Positions 1 to 10,900 of a stretch of DNA of 64,000 nucleotides are shown one piece after another. Under the pieces are notes generated by a model, which was not told where the DNA came from, made no database searches, and saw only the letters and a program-made list of their open reading frames with translations. The stretch is from Palsa-343 sp036269135. Lineage in GTDB: Bacteria > Acidobacteriota > Terriglobia > Terriglobales > Acidobacteriaceae. The stretch is taken from the NCBI GenBank assembly GCA_036269135.1, contig DATASQ010000066.1:1-64000 (forward strand), in the 5' to 3' direction. Numbering within the stretch: the stretch's first letter is position 1; each line of letters opens with the position of its first letter. The position numbers were made by a program, and so were the translations under genes.

Positions 1-1130
1 TGGGCATCGACTGGCATGCGTTTTATTGGGCCCCCGCGGACGTTTTTGGATCCGGCAAGGTTATGGTGTTTGGGGATGTCATAGATAAGGACGGCGGGCC
101 GTACGGCGGGGACATGCGCGCCGTGCTGAAGGCATACTCCAACAGCGTGTTCGAAAAGCAAAAGTTCACGTTGAACGCCGCCAACGAAATCGAAGGATTT
201 CTCTTCAAAGGCGCTGATGCGGAGCGGCGTTACCATGAGACCGGTCAATTCGACTACGTAAATACCGGCGGATACTATCACTCTCTCCCCGGCGATCCAC
301 TGCGGCAATTCATCGACACGGCCGCGGAAGTGCAGCGCGCCATGGGATTCCAAAACGAGAAGGACCATCCGGAAGTGGCGCCCTCGCAGTTTGAAATCAA
401 CTATGGTTATGCCGAGGTGGTGGCGGCCGCGGACCACATCCAAATCTATAAGCTGATCTGCCGGCAAGTGGCGACCAAACTCGGATTCACCGCGAGTTTT
501 CTGCCGAAGCCGGTGGTGGGTGTGAACGGTAGCGGCATGCACACCAACGTCTCTATCAGCAAGGCCGGGAAGAATCTGTTCTGGGATCCGAAGGGCGAGG
601 AGAAGCTGAGTAAAGAAGGCTGGAACTTCGTCGATCGGATCCTGACGCACGGCAACGATTTGTGCCTGGTAATGAACTCGAGCGTCAATTCCTACCGGCG
701 TCTCGACCCGCACTTTGAAGCCCCGAACCAGCTCAAGGCGTCGGCGGTGGATCGCGGCTCGATGGTGCGCATCCCGATCGGCAACGAGCGCTCCATGCGG
801 GTCGAAGTCCGCTCGGTTGCGCCGGATTCCAACCCCTACCTGGTCATGCTCTCCGTCTTCCGCTCCGGCATCGACGGCGAGACCTCGACAATCGCCAACC
901 TCCGCCAGGCCGAACGCTACCTGCCGGACAACATCTATACGGCGATGGAGAACTTCCGCAACGCGGCGTGGACGACGAAGCTGCTCGGCGAGGACGTGAA
1001 GGGGCGCTACGCCGACCTGAAGCAGGCTTCCGCTGACCGCTGCCCCCGTCTCCTCGGCACCTTTGTCAAGCCGTCCGAAGTGCAATTCCACCACGAGGTC
1101 TACAACCAGTTCCTCTGGAATCAGTTCTGA
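1..1130 (+). CDS. glnA: Glutamine synthetase, type I-like, 5' end outside the window
   Basis: Makes glutamine from glutamate, ammonia and ATP in the cytoplasm. The reading frame is open to the left edge (first complete codon at 3), so the ATG at 63 is internal and the N-terminal beta-grasp domain is mostly missing. About 375 residues are visible. Family signatures include NGSGMHTN, the metal and ATP-site region NSSVNSYRRLDPHFEAP, and the arginine-rich RIPIGNERSMRVEVR stretch. The usual adenylylation-site tyrosine motif of enterobacterial GlnA is not evident near the C-terminus, which ends in FLWNQF. A good rho-independent terminator follows. I infer a catalytic GS rather than a gamma-glutamylpolyamine synthetase from the overall motif match, but the missing N-terminus prevents subtyping. 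Confidence 0.9.
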   Translation, partial: GIDWHAFYWAPADVFGSGKVMVFGDVIDKDGGPYGGDMRAVLKAYSNSVFEKQKFTLNAANEIEGFLFKGADAERRYHETGQFDYVNTGGYYHSLPGDPLRQFIDTAAEVQRAMGFQNEKDHPEVAPSQFEINYGYAEVVAAADHIQIYKLICRQVATKLGFTASFLPKPVVGVNGSGMHTNVSISKAGKNLFWDPKGEEKLSKEGWNFVDRILTHGNDLCLVMNSSVNSYRRLDPHFEAPNQLKASAVDRGSMVRIPIGNERSMRVEVRSVAPDSNPYLVMLSVFRSGIDGETSTIANLRQAERYLPDNIYTAMENFRNAAWTTKLLGEDVKGRYADLKQASADRCPRLLGTFVKPSEVQFHHEVYNQFLWNQF

Positions 1131-1194
1131 GGACGAATCCGAAAGGATTCTTCCGAAGAATCAGGACGAACTGGCCATCCATCCAGCCATCATC

Positions 1195-1223
1195 AAACGC
1201 CCCGGTACACGCCGGGGCGTTTT
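1195..1223 (+). terminator. Rho-independent terminator after glutamine synthetase
   Basis: A perfect 9-bp stem (ACGCCCCGG, 1197-1205, with CCGGGGCGT, 1212-1220), a 6-nt loop and a T4 tract ending at 1223. It lies 65 bp after the glnA stop and before the next start. Confidence 0.85.
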
Positions 1224-1261
1224 GCCTGTGCGCAAAGTTTCTGCGCTATGCTGAGGACTCC

Positions 1262-2572
1262 ATGACTGCCGGACTTCATGGCACCGAGACGGCGCGCCCG
1301 AATCCGCAGTCCTTCCCCACCCGCATTGCGGCTCTCCTCGAACGCTGGCCCTCCATCGGACTCGTCCTCTGGGTGGCCGGTCTTCTGCGGGTCGCCTCGA
1401 TCTTCGTGCTGCGCAGTTATCGGCACCCAATTACGTGGGAGTTCGGCGCAATCGCCGATCGCATTCGCGCCGGCTTCGGCTACACCGTTCCGCTGCCTGG
1501 CGGCGGCACAGCTCCTTCGGCCTATATGCCGCCCGCGTATTCCTGGGTGCTGGTGGCCATGCTCCGGCTCGGCGGCGACCGTCCTGCCACCTGGCTGGCG
1601 CTGGAACTGATCCAGGCCGCTCTCGGAGTTCTGCTCGTCTACATCCTCTACCGCACCGCTCTGCTTCTCGCCGAGCGGCGTGTGGCGATTGTGGCGGCTC
1701 TCCTGGTCGCCGTCTTTCCCACCCAGATCTACAGTTGCAATGAGTTTCACAGCATCAATTTCTACAGCGTTCTGGGCGCGGCCGCCGTCTTCTGGCTCAC
1801 GCGCTACGCCAACAAGAGCGGCGCCCGGAAAGATCTCTTCCTCGCCGCGGTCGCCATGGGCCTGCTGATGCTGTTCCGCGCGGAAGCCCCCGCGCTCGTG
1901 CTCCTCTTCGCCCTCATCCTGTTGCTGCGTCGCGGATGGAGCGAAGTCGGCCGGGCCGTCGCCTTCTCGGCTGTCGCCTTCCTCGTTCTCGCTCCGTGGA
2001 CCCTGCGCAACCTGCTCGCCTTCCATCAGTTCGTGCTGGTCACCGACTCAGCCGGCAAGAACCTCTGGATCGGCAACAATCCCCATGCCACGGGGAGTGA
2101 GCATTACCCCTTCCCGCAATTCATCCCGGCCGACATCTGGCGAGCCTGCGAAGACGCGCCGCGGAACCGCGACTTCGAAATCACCTGCGAAGATGCCTTT
2201 AAGCGCGACAGCATTCACTTTGCCGTGACCCATCCGGCTGCGGAGGTCCGGCTCGCCTTCACCAAACTCGACTACTTTTTCGTTTTCGATCCCCACCATG
2301 ACAAGGGTCGCCGCCCCATTTACTGGGTTCCCTCCGTCCTGCTCTCGATCGCGGCGCTCTACGGCGCCTGGCTGCGCTGCCGCAGGCTGCTGCGTGAAGA
2401 CGCGTTTCTGGTGGTCTCCGTCCTGTTTGCCGTCGCCGTCACCGCCGCGGTCTTCGCCCTGCCGCGCTACAAGATCGTCATCGATCCGTTTCTGATGTTC
2501 TTCGCCGCGAGCATCCTCTCTCGCTGGAAGCCGCTCGATCTCTCACCCGGCGCAGGGACCGCCGTTCGCTGA
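1262..2572 (+). CDS. GT39/ArnT-like membrane glycosyltransferase
   Basis: Predicted inner-membrane GT-C glycosyltransferase of 436 residues, which would use a polyprenyl-phosphate sugar as donor. Many hydrophobic segments are visible, at roughly residues 35-55, 95-150, 165-240 and 345-420. The charged motif WEFGAIADRI follows the first membrane segment, where this fold normally has an acidic catalytic region. APWTLRN followed by GKNLWIGNNP is a typical PMT/ArnT-like signature. The start at 1262 has GAGGA just upstream. It stands alone between the glnA terminator and the convergent thiF-like gene, with a 14-bp gap. The acceptor (lipid A, protein or glycan) cannot be told from sequence. Confidence 0.75.
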   Translation: MTAGLHGTETARPNPQSFPTRIAALLERWPSIGLVLWVAGLLRVASIFVLRSYRHPITWEFGAIADRIRAGFGYTVPLPGGGTAPSAYMPPAYSWVLVAMLRLGGDRPATWLALELIQAALGVLLVYILYRTALLLAERRVAIVAALLVAVFPTQIYSCNEFHSINFYSVLGAAAVFWLTRYANKSGARKDLFLAAVAMGLLMLFRAEAPALVLLFALILLLRRGWSEVGRAVAFSAVAFLVLAPWTLRNLLAFHQFVLVTDSAGKNLWIGNNPHATGSEHYPFPQFIPADIWRACEDAPRNRDFEITCEDAFKRDSIHFAVTHPAAEVRLAFTKLDYFFVFDPHHDKGRRPIYWVPSVLLSIAALYGAWLRCRRLLREDAFLVVSVLFAVAVTAAVFALPRYKIVIDPFLMFFAASILSRWKPLDLSPGAGTAVR

Positions 2573-2586
2573 ACGGACCTGCGGCC

Positions 2587-3618
2587 TTACGAACCCACGA
2601 AGCGCGCGTAGAGACTGCGCGCCACGGCCACGTCCGTCGTCCCCTGGACGATCGCCCGCCCGTCCGCAAACAGCGTGATCGTGTGCTGGCCCCGCTCGAA
2701 GCGCAGCAGCAGGTCGTTGCGCCGCACCGTCCCATGCGGCTGGAGCCGGGCTTCCATCTCAGCGAGGTCCAGCGGCCGTGACCGCTCGTGGATCTGGACC
2801 GAGTTCCGCCCGCACAGCGTGATGTGCGGCCGGCCCTCGCCGCGCAACCGCGCAAAATCCCGCTCCCCGCACACTGCGCAGTCCGCCCGCGGCCGACCGG
2901 CCTTCACCTCGCTCCACTCGTTATTCCACACATCGCAGGACAGCAGCGTCCGCCGCATCTTGTCGCGGGCGCCCACCAGCCACTTCAGCGCCTCCGTCAC
3001 TTCGATGGACGCCGCCAGATTCACCGCCGTATTCAAAATCCCCGCCGTGTCGCAGGTCTCCACCGCTCCGCCCGGCGGCTCGGGAAAAATACAGGCCAGG
3101 CAGGCCGTCTCCCCGGGGACAATGTTCATGGTCACCGCATAGGCGCCGACCGCCGCCGCGTAAATCCAGGGCTTATCCTGCTCCACGGCATAATCGTTGA
3201 GCAGGTAGCGCGTCTCAAAATTGTCGGTCGCATCCAGAACAATTTCTGCCTCTCCCAGCAGCTCATGGATGTTGCCCGGCACCAGATCGGTGACGTGGGC
3301 GCGGATCTCGATCTCGCTGTTAAAGGCCTCGATCTTCCGCCGCGCGGCTTCGGCCTTGGCCCGCGATTCCCGCGCATCCGCCTCGTCGAACAGCACCTGC
3401 CGCTGCAGGTTGCTTTCCTCCACGAAGTCGCGATCGACCAGGGTCAGCGTGCCTACCCCCGCCCGCGCCAGCAGACTGGACGCCGCGGCGCCGGTGGCGC
3501 CCACGCCCACCACGGCCACATGCGCCCGCCGCAACCGCTCCTGCCCCTCCGCGCCAATGGCGGCAAAGAGCACCTGCCGGGAGTACCTTTCGGGTACTGT
3601 CTGGGACGGACTCATCAT
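2587..3618 (-). CDS. ThiF/MoeB/HesA-family E1-like adenylyltransferase
   Basis: Adenylates the C-terminal glycine of a ubiquitin-like sulfur carrier (ThiS or MoaD type) for thiamine or molybdopterin sulfur insertion. The 343 residues show the nucleotide loop GVGATG (38-43), VDRDFVEESNLQRQ (61-74) with the Asp and Arg that contact ATP, the DATDNFETR segment, and the zinc ligands CLAC and CAVC. ETCDTAG carries the conserved reactive-cysteine position. A C-terminal extension of about 85 residues follows the second zinc pair. It resembles a small ThiS/MoaD-like module more than a rhodanese, but this is only inferred. No carrier protein is adjacent, so ThiF and MoeB cannot be separated. Confidence 0.85.
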   Translation of the reverse strand: MMSPSQTVPERYSRQVLFAAIGAEGQERLRRAHVAVVGVGATGAAASSLLARAGVGTLTLVDRDFVEESNLQRQVLFDEADARESRAKAEAARRKIEAFNSEIEIRAHVTDLVPGNIHELLGEAEIVLDATDNFETRYLLNDYAVEQDKPWIYAAAVGAYAVTMNIVPGETACLACIFPEPPGGAVETCDTAGILNTAVNLAASIEVTEALKWLVGARDKMRRTLLSCDVWNNEWSEVKAGRPRADCAVCGERDFARLRGEGRPHITLCGRNSVQIHERSRPLDLAEMEARLQPHGTVRRNDLLLRFERGQHTITLFADGRAIVQGTTDVAVARSLYARFVGS

Positions 3619-3822
3619 CTCTCAGTAGTATAGAAATTTCAGAAAAGCGGCTCCCTCTCTCTGAAGCCACGCTCCCGCTCGCTTCGCATCTCATGGTTCT
3701 TAGAGGCGATCGGAAGCCGCTCCCGGAGCAACAACCTTTGAGTCGGCGCGTCTGAAACAATAACGCCCTGGCGGGAATTCCAGGGCCATGATTTCTCCGC
3801 TTTGCGGTCAAGACCTTTTCCC

Positions 3823-6800
3823 ATGCGGAACGAGGGCGGCTTGGGTTCGACAGCAGTTCCTGTGGTGCGAAAAAATACGGGTTCAGCGCCCTGGAGCCTC
3901 CTGCGGTGCTCCGCACCCGTGTGCGGCCGGTTTTCTGTGCTCCTTTTGGCTGGAATTATCGGCTCCACGGCTTTCGCCCAGCAGCCCGTCAACCCCACAA
4001 CGCAGGTTCCCGTTCCCGCCAGTCCCGCCCAGCAACGACAGAAGGTTCCCCCCGTTCCACCGGGGAGTGTGCTGCCTTCGTATGAAAATGCGGAGACTAC
4101 CACCTCGACCAAAGTCCAGCCGGTGCCCACCTCCACCGATCTTGAAGGGTGGTCCGGCCTCGAGGTGTTGGAGATTCGCTTCTCCGGCGTCACCCGCGAC
4201 ACGCTCAATCCCCTGCCCGAACGGCTCCCCCAGCAGGTCGACACTCCCCTCGATCCCGCCAAAGTCCGCGCCAGCCTCCGCCGTCTCTACGCCACCGGCC
4301 TCTTTCGCACCATCGCCGTCGATGGAGAACGTCAGGGCTCCGGGGTTGTGCTGATCTTCCAGGGCACCCCCACCGTCTTCATCGGCCGCATCTCGATCAG
4401 GGGCGTGAATAATACCCAGCTTGCCAATCAGCTGAACTATTCCACCCGTCTCAACCCGGGAACGCCCTTTACCCCTCAGAAGCTGATCCGCTCCACCGAC
4501 CTGCTCCAGCAAACTCTCCAGCAGAACGGCTACTACCAGGGAGCCGTGGTGCCCCACACCAGCCTGGACAAGACCAACGCCGAAATGAATGTTCAGTTCC
4601 AGGTGAACAGGGGCAAACAGGCGCGGGTGGGGGATGTTTCGGTCCAGGGCGACAGCGGCATGAGCGTCCCCGTCTTTCGCAAGAAGGCCAAGCTCAAGCC
4701 CAATTCGAAGGTCAATTCGGATACCGTGAGCCGCGCTCTGAGCCGGCTGCGCAAGCACTACCAGGGGGCGCAACGCCTCGAAGCCAACGTCAGTCTGGCC
4801 TCCAGCAAATATCAGAGGCCCACCAATCATCTCGACTACGGCTTCCAGGCGGATCGCGGTCCCGTTGTCAAAGTGGTGGTGGAAGGCGCCAGCCTCAGCA
4901 AAGGCAAAATCCGCAACCTGGTTCCGGTTTATTCCGAGGGAACCCTCGACGAGGACCTGCTCAACGAAGGCAGCAAGCGTATCCGGGATTACTTTCAGCG
5001 CCAGGGCTACTTCGACGCCAAGGTCACCCATACCTCCAGCGCCAGCGACGGCGTCACGCACATTACCTACAACGCCGCCCTCGGTCCCCGCGACACCGTC
5101 AAGTCGGTTTCCGTCTCCGGCAGCGAGTATTTCGGAAGCTGGCTCCTGAAGCAGCGTCTCAGCGTGCAGCCCGCTTCTTTATTCATACGCCACGGCACTT
5201 ACAGCCAGGCGCTCCAGCAGGCGGACATCAACACCCTCACCGCCCTGTATCAGAGCAACGGCTTTACCAACGTCAAAATCGCTCCCGAAATCCGCGTCCT
5301 CGCCACGGCGCCGAAGACCGGCGACCGAACTCTGGCCGTCAACTACCACATTGTCGAAGGCACGCAGCAGAAGGTCGGCGCCTACAACATCGATGGCGTC
5401 ACCCCGGCCCAGTTCGCCGCCATCCAGCCCAACCTCAGCCTCCAGTCCGGCCAGCCATATTCCGGCAGCAATCTCGCTTCCGACCGTGACGCCATCCTCG
5501 GCTACTTTCTCGACCATGGATACGATCACGCGCAGGTGAGCCTGCACCAGCATCCCGGCGCCAAAGATCCGGACCTGATCAACATCCAGCTCGACGTCAC
5601 GCCCGGGGATCAGATCTTCATCCGCAAGGTCCTGCTCAGCGGCCTTCACTACACCCGTACTTCCACCGTGAAGCCGCAGATTCTGGTCAGCGCCGGTCAG
5701 CCGCTCGATCAGTCCAAGCTCCTCGAAACCCAGCGCCAGCTTTATAACCTGACCCTCTTCAATCAGGTCACCACCGCGGTCGAGAATCCCTCGGGCGACG
5801 AGCTCCGCAAGAACGTTCTCGTGCAGTTCGACGAGGCCCGCCGCTGGGACGTGACCTACGGCGTGGGATTCCAGGCGCAAACCGGAAATCCTGCCACCAA
5901 CTGCCCCAATCCCATCAGCCTCATCCAGCTTGGCATCAGCCCGAGCACGTATTCCTGCAGTCCCAACGGCCGATTCGGGGTCAGCGCTCTGGGCGAGCTG
6001 GACGTCTCGCGCATCAATCTCTGGGGCCGCAATCAGTCCCTCACCTTCCGCTCCGAATACGGCTCGCTCGAAAAACAAATCACGCTGAACTACAGCGCTC
6101 CGCGCTTCCTGAACCACCCCACCATCGATTTCTCCATCGGCGGCGGCTACATCAACGCCCAGAACGTCATCACCTTCGCCTCGTCCACGGCGGAAGGCGA
6201 CGTCCGGCTCACGCAGCATCCCAACCTCGTCGATACGTTCATCTACCAGCTCTCCTACCGCCGCGTGCAGGTCGACCCCAACACCATTCAGGTTTCCCCC
6301 GATCTCATCCCGCTCCTTTCCGAACCGGTGCGGGTCGGCGGCCCCGAACTCACCTGGATCCACGACAGCCGCCGCCCCGAGCCTCTCGACGCCCGCGCGG
6401 GCATGTACAACAGCTTTCAGGTCTTCGCTACCGACAATTCCTTTTTGAATTCGCAGGCCAACTACGCTCACCTCGACTGGTCCAACTCCACCTATTACGC
6501 TCTGGGCAGAGCCAAAAACTTCATCCTCGCCCGCAATACCCGCTTCGGCATGGAGCGCGTCTTCGGGGAGGCCCAGTACGAATCCATCCCGCTGCCCGAA
6601 CGCCTCTACGCCGGCGGCCCGGAATCCCTGCGCGGCTTTCCCCTCAACTCCGCCGGCCCCCGCGACGCCCTCACCGGCTTCCCCATCGGCGGCGCCGGCG
6701 TCTTCGTGAACCAGACCGAGCTGCGCCTCCCCTATCCCCGTCTGCCTTACCTCGGCAACTCGCTGGGCTTCGTCCTCTTTGAGGACATGGGCAACACCTT

Positions 6801-7179
6801 CAACAACTCCTCCGACATCTGGCCCAGCGCCATCCGCATCAAGCAGCCGCACAGCTATACCTGCACCGCTCCGGCTTATCTCACCGTCGCCGCCCAGCAG
6901 AAGGTCACCCGCTCCTCCAGCACCAATACCACCGGCACCTGCGACTTCAACGATTTCTCGCATGCCATCGGACTGGGCCTCCGCTACCACACCCCCATCG
7001 GACCCATTCGCGTCGACTTCAGCGATAACCTCAATCCCCCCGTCTATCCCGTCATCATCGGATACGGCTCCACCTCGACCTCCAGCTCCAACTCCTGCGA
7101 GAACTCCTCCCAGGCGCCGCCCTGCGTCGGCCGCGCCGGCCACTTCAACTTCTTCTTCAGCATCGGGCAGGCCTTCTGA
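3823..7179 (+). CDS. bamA: Omp85-family outer membrane assembly protein (BamA/TamA)
   Basis: Outer-membrane barrel that inserts beta-barrel proteins. A signal peptide ends near AFAQQ. It is followed by a proline-rich stretch and then a long series of POTRA-like repeats over about 550 residues, more than the five of E. coli BamA. A C-terminal 16-strand barrel starts around residue 680. The barrel has the substrate-loop signature SLRGF and ends in phenylalanine (SIGQAF), as expected for an Omp85 protein. A TTG codon at 3802 would lengthen the protein by seven residues; I prefer the ATG at 3823. No strong ribosome-binding site is visible for either. It overlaps the SurA-like gene by one base, and a tamB gene follows, so a TamA-type role is as likely as BamA. 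Confidence 0.88.
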   Translation: MRNEGGLGSTAVPVVRKNTGSAPWSLLRCSAPVCGRFSVLLLAGIIGSTAFAQQPVNPTTQVPVPASPAQQRQKVPPVPPGSVLPSYENAETTTSTKVQPVPTSTDLEGWSGLEVLEIRFSGVTRDTLNPLPERLPQQVDTPLDPAKVRASLRRLYATGLFRTIAVDGERQGSGVVLIFQGTPTVFIGRISIRGVNNTQLANQLNYSTRLNPGTPFTPQKLIRSTDLLQQTLQQNGYYQGAVVPHTSLDKTNAEMNVQFQVNRGKQARVGDVSVQGDSGMSVPVFRKKAKLKPNSKVNSDTVSRALSRLRKHYQGAQRLEANVSLASSKYQRPTNHLDYGFQADRGPVVKVVVEGASLSKGKIRNLVPVYSEGTLDEDLLNEGSKRIRDYFQRQGYFDAKVTHTSSASDGVTHITYNAALGPRDTVKSVSVSGSEYFGSWLLKQRLSVQPASLFIRHGTYSQALQQADINTLTALYQSNGFTNVKIAPEIRVLATAPKTGDRTLAVNYHIVEGTQQKVGAYNIDGVTPAQFAAIQPNLSLQSGQPYSGSNLASDRDAILGYFLDHGYDHAQVSLHQHPGAKDPDLINIQLDVTPGDQIFIRKVLLSGLHYTRTSTVKPQILVSAGQPLDQSKLLETQRQLYNLTLFNQVTTAVENPSGDELRKNVLVQFDEARRWDVTYGVGFQAQTGNPATNCPNPISLIQLGISPSTYSCSPNGRFGVSALGELDVSRINLWGRNQSLTFRSEYGSLEKQITLNYSAPRFLNHPTIDFSIGGGYINAQNVITFASSTAEGDVRLTQHPNLVDTFIYQLSYRRVQVDPNTIQVSPDLIPLLSEPVRVGGPELTWIHDSRRPEPLDARAGMYNSFQVFATDNSFLNSQANYAHLDWSNSTYYALGRAKNFILARNTRFGMERVFGEAQYESIPLPERLYAGGPESLRGFPLNSAGPRDALTGFPIGGAGVFVNQTELRLPYPRLPYLGNSLGFVLFEDMGNTFNNSSDIWPSAIRIKQPHSYTCTAPAYLTVAAQQKVTRSSSTNTTGTCDFNDFSHAIGLGLRYHTPIGPIRVDFSDNLNPPVYPVIIGYGSTSTSSSNSCENSSQAPPCVGRAGHFNFFFSIGQAF

Positions 7180-7961
7180 TGGCCGGCTCCGTGCGCACTC
7201 CCGCCCTGCTCGCCAGCTTCGCGCTGCTGGCGCTGGCCGCTTCGGCGCAACAGCCGTCGCCCCAGGCGCCGCCGCCAACGCCCTCCTCACCCGCGGCCCA
7301 CCAGCCCATTGAGCTGGATCACGTCGTTGCCATTATTGGCGCCAATGTCCTGCTGCAGAGCGACGTCGAGCAGGAGATGCACCTCTCCGCCCTCGAGCCG
7401 CTGCAGGTTCTTCCCGGCCAGAACACCCCCGACGCCGCCCTCCGCCGCCTCATCGACCGCACCCTCATCCTCGAACAGATGAAGCAGCAACAGCAGGCCA
7501 CCACCACGGCAGAACCCGAGGTCCGCAAAGCCATCGAGCAGCTGCACCAGGAGATTCCTGCCTGCGCCCGCTATCATTGCGCAACGGAAACGGGCTGGGA
7601 CGATTTCCTGAAAGCCCACGACCTGACTCCCCCGCTCGTTCAGCAGCGCTGGAGCCAGCGCATGGCCATGCTCCACTTCATCGATCTCCGCTTCCGCAGC
7701 GGCCTTCGCATCTCCCCGGACCAGATCGCCGCTTATTACCACGACACCCTTGTCCCCGCTCTCGAAAAAGAACATCAGTCCGCGCCGCCGCTCTCCACGG
7801 TCTCTTCCCGCATCCAGGAAATCCTCCTGCAGCAGCAGGTCAGCGGCCTCTTTCAGGACTGGCTCTCCAGCCTGCGCGACCAGGGCAACGTGCGCATCGT
7901 CGATGACGCGTACAACGCCGATCTCGGTCTCACCAGCTCCACGCCGGGGTCCAGCGAATGA
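7179..7961 (+). CDS. SurA-like periplasmic chaperone lacking a clear PPIase domain
   Basis: Predicted secreted protein of 260 residues. A signal peptide ends near ASAQQ, followed by a proline-rich linker. The region from about residue 45 (IELDHVVAIIGANVLLQSDVEQ) matches the N-terminal SurA/PpiD chaperone fold. The rest is helical, up to a C-terminal helix after PPLSTVSSRIQEILL. I see no parvulin core of about 90 residues, so it is probably a chaperone only. Its ATG overlaps the omp85 stop codon (TGATG), and its own end overlaps tamB by ATGA. The three products are therefore translationally coupled, which supports a role in delivering unfolded outer-membrane proteins to the barrel machine. Confidence 0.75.
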   Translation: MAGSVRTPALLASFALLALAASAQQPSPQAPPPTPSSPAAHQPIELDHVVAIIGANVLLQSDVEQEMHLSALEPLQVLPGQNTPDAALRRLIDRTLILEQMKQQQQATTTAEPEVRKAIEQLHQEIPACARYHCATETGWDDFLKAHDLTPPLVQQRWSQRMAMLHFIDLRFRSGLRISPDQIAAYYHDTLVPALEKEHQSAPPLSTVSSRIQEILLQQQVSGLFQDWLSSLRDQGNVRIVDDAYNADLGLTSSTPGSSE

Positions 7962-10900
7962 ACGCCTCGCCTCAGCCGCCCGAGGGTTCCCGGACGCGTC
8001 TCCGGCACGTGGACGCACCGCCTCCTTCGCGCTCCCGACGCATCGGCGTGGTCGTGATCCACGTCCTCGGTTGGACCCTCGCCGTCATCCTCCTGGTCGT
8101 CGGCGGGCTCTACTGGTACGCGAACACCGCCTCCTTCAAGAGCCGCATCCGCAACACCGTCGTCGCCGAGCTGGAAAAATCCACCGGCGGCCGCGTCGAT
8201 CTGCAGCGCTTCAACTGGCGCCTTACTCACCTCGAATTCGAAGCCGACAACCTCACCATCCACGGCCTCGAAGCCCCCGGCCAGGTGCCCTACGCGCACA
8301 TCGACCGCCTCTTCGTCCGCCTGCAGATCCTCTCCTTCTTCCGCGCCAAAATCGGCCTCAACTATCTTGAAGCCGACCATCCTGTCGTCCACCTCATCGT
8401 CTATCCCGACGGCACGACCAATCAGCCGAAGCCGCAGCATCCTTCCACCGGCAATACGAAGAACGAGATCTTTGACCTCGCCATCGGCCGCACCGTCCTC
8501 GACAACGGCGTCGCCCTCCTCAACGACCGCAAGATCCCCTTCAATCTCACCGCTAATAACCTCGCCGCGCAGGTCGGCTATGTGCCCGCCCGCGATCACT
8601 ACACCGGCACCCTTCACGCCGAAGACATCGTCGCCCAGCGCGGAACCGATCTCCCGGTTCACTCAACCCTCGACGCTGACCTCGATGTAGGCCGCAACAC
8701 CGCCAATCTTCTTTCCCTTACCCTCCGCAGCGGGCCCGCCGGCCAAAAGCAAAAGACCGTCATCCGCGTCAGCGGCACGCTCAATCACTTCTCCAGTCCC
8801 GCCTGGCAATTCACCATGAAGGGCGCCATCGATGCCCTCGAAGTCCGCGCGCTCACCGGACTGCCCGGTCTGGAAGCCGGCACCGCTCAGCTCGATATCA
8901 CCGGCAACGGCGCCCATGGGCAGTTCCTGATCGGAGGAACCGCCCGTCTCTCCGGCGCCGCGTACCGCACCGGCACCGTGCATGTCACCAACCTCACCGG
9001 CGATGCGGTCGCCCGCGTCACCCAGGACCAGATCGCCGTCACCAACATCCACGGTCGGCTCGCGACCGGCGGCACGCTCACCGGCGACCTGCACATCGTC
9101 AACTGGAATTCGCCTGCGCCTGCGCAGCCTGGCCAGTCCGCGCCGCCCGCCGCTCCCGAAAAAGGCGCCATTCACGCCCAACTCGCCGGCTTCAGCCTCG
9201 ACTCCATCATGGCCGCCGCAGCCCCGCCCCCCTACCGCCATCTCGGATTCGATACCTCCGCCTCCGGCACCGCCAATGTCGCCTGGACCGGCAGCCTTTC
9301 CAGCGTCACTGGCGCCGTCGACGTGCGGCTTACCCCTTCGCACCCGCCCACGCCCAACGAAGTGCCCGTTACCGGTGTTGTCAACGCCGAGTACATTCAC
9401 CGCTCCGGCACCGTCGTCATCCATTCCTTCGACATCCATATGCCCGCCTCGCAAATTCAGGTTGCCGGCTCCCTCGGCGTTTACCCCATCACCCGTGCCT
9501 CGTCTCTCAACATCACCCTCAGCACCCGGGATCTCTCCGAATTCACGCCGGCGCTCGCCGCCTTCGGCCTTGCCGCCCACGGCCAGCGCAGCCCGGTGCC
9601 CGCGCAACTGCACGGCGCCGCCGATTTCCACGGCACCGTCACCGGCAACCTCAAATATCCCGACTTCCGCGGGCATCTTCAGGCCACCGACTTCAACCTT
9701 TCTCCATCCGCGGCGCCTTCCGCCGCCCCCGGCCTCAGCGGCCTTCAGTTCGACAGCCTCACCGCCGACGCGGCCTACTCCGCCGGCTCTCTCTCTATCT
9801 CAGCGGCCACGCTCGTCCAGGGCAAAACCACGATTCAGATTTCCGGCGAGGTCCACGGCCGGCGCGAATCCCCCAAAGCTCTCTTCGCCGATACCTCCAC
9901 CCTCCAGGCCAGCATCCAGGTCAGTCACGCCGATCTCTCTCAGTGGATCGCCCTCACCGGGAAACACTTCCCCGTCTCCGGCACGCTCAGTCTCCACGCG
10001 CAGGCGAGCGGCACGGTTGGCGACCCCAACGCGACCGGCTACGTTATCCTCTCGGGCGGGTCGATTGACGGCGAGCCCTATCATCTCCTCACCTCCGACC
10101 TCGCGGTCCACGGCAAGACCCTCAGCGCCAGCCATCTCGTTTTCACCATGGACGGGGGCAGCATCGCCGGCAGCGCCGGGTACGACATGGCCACCCAACA
10201 GGTCAGCCTGGAGGTGCAGGGCGGCGGGTTCGAGCTCGGCCATATCCGCAAGCTGGAGAACGCCCAATACCCGGTCAGCGGCACATTTTCGTTCCAGGCT
10301 CACGGCGGGGGCACGCTTCAGAATCCCTCCCTCGAGGCCAGCGCGCAGATCCGGAACCTGCGCGCCGCCCGCGAATTCACCGGCTCCGTGAATCTCGACG
10401 CGCACACCCAGGACCACACGCTCCTTGCCCATGTGGCCGCGCATCTCAACACCTCCACCCTCGATCTGACCTCCCGGACTCAGCTCACCGGCAACTACCC
10501 CACCCAGGCCACTCTCAATATCGCGCACTTCAACATCGATCCCCTGCTGCGGACCTTCAGCGTCAGCGGCATTCAGGGCAGCTCCTCCATCGCCGGCATC
10601 GTGACCGTCTCCGGCCCGCTGAAAGAGCCGAAACAGCTCAGCGGCGATCTCCGGCTCAGTGAGCTTTCCGTCATTCTCGAAGGCGTCCCCATCCACTCTG
10701 ACGGTTCGCTGCACGCCAGCCTGCGCGATGGCGTCTTCACCATGGATCCGCTCCATATCACGGGGCAGGACACGGATCTCCACACCCAGGGCTCCATCGC
10801 TCTCTTCGCCCAGCCGCGCACCCTCCATGGCCAGGCCAGCGGCTCCATCAACATGGCTCTCGCCCAGACCCTCGACACCGATATCGTTTCTTCCGGGCAC

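Noticed and set aside
5179..7290. 703-codon minus-strand open frame
   Set aside because: Antisense to the Omp85 gene; its translation is low-complexity Ala/Gly/Val without a recognisable fold.
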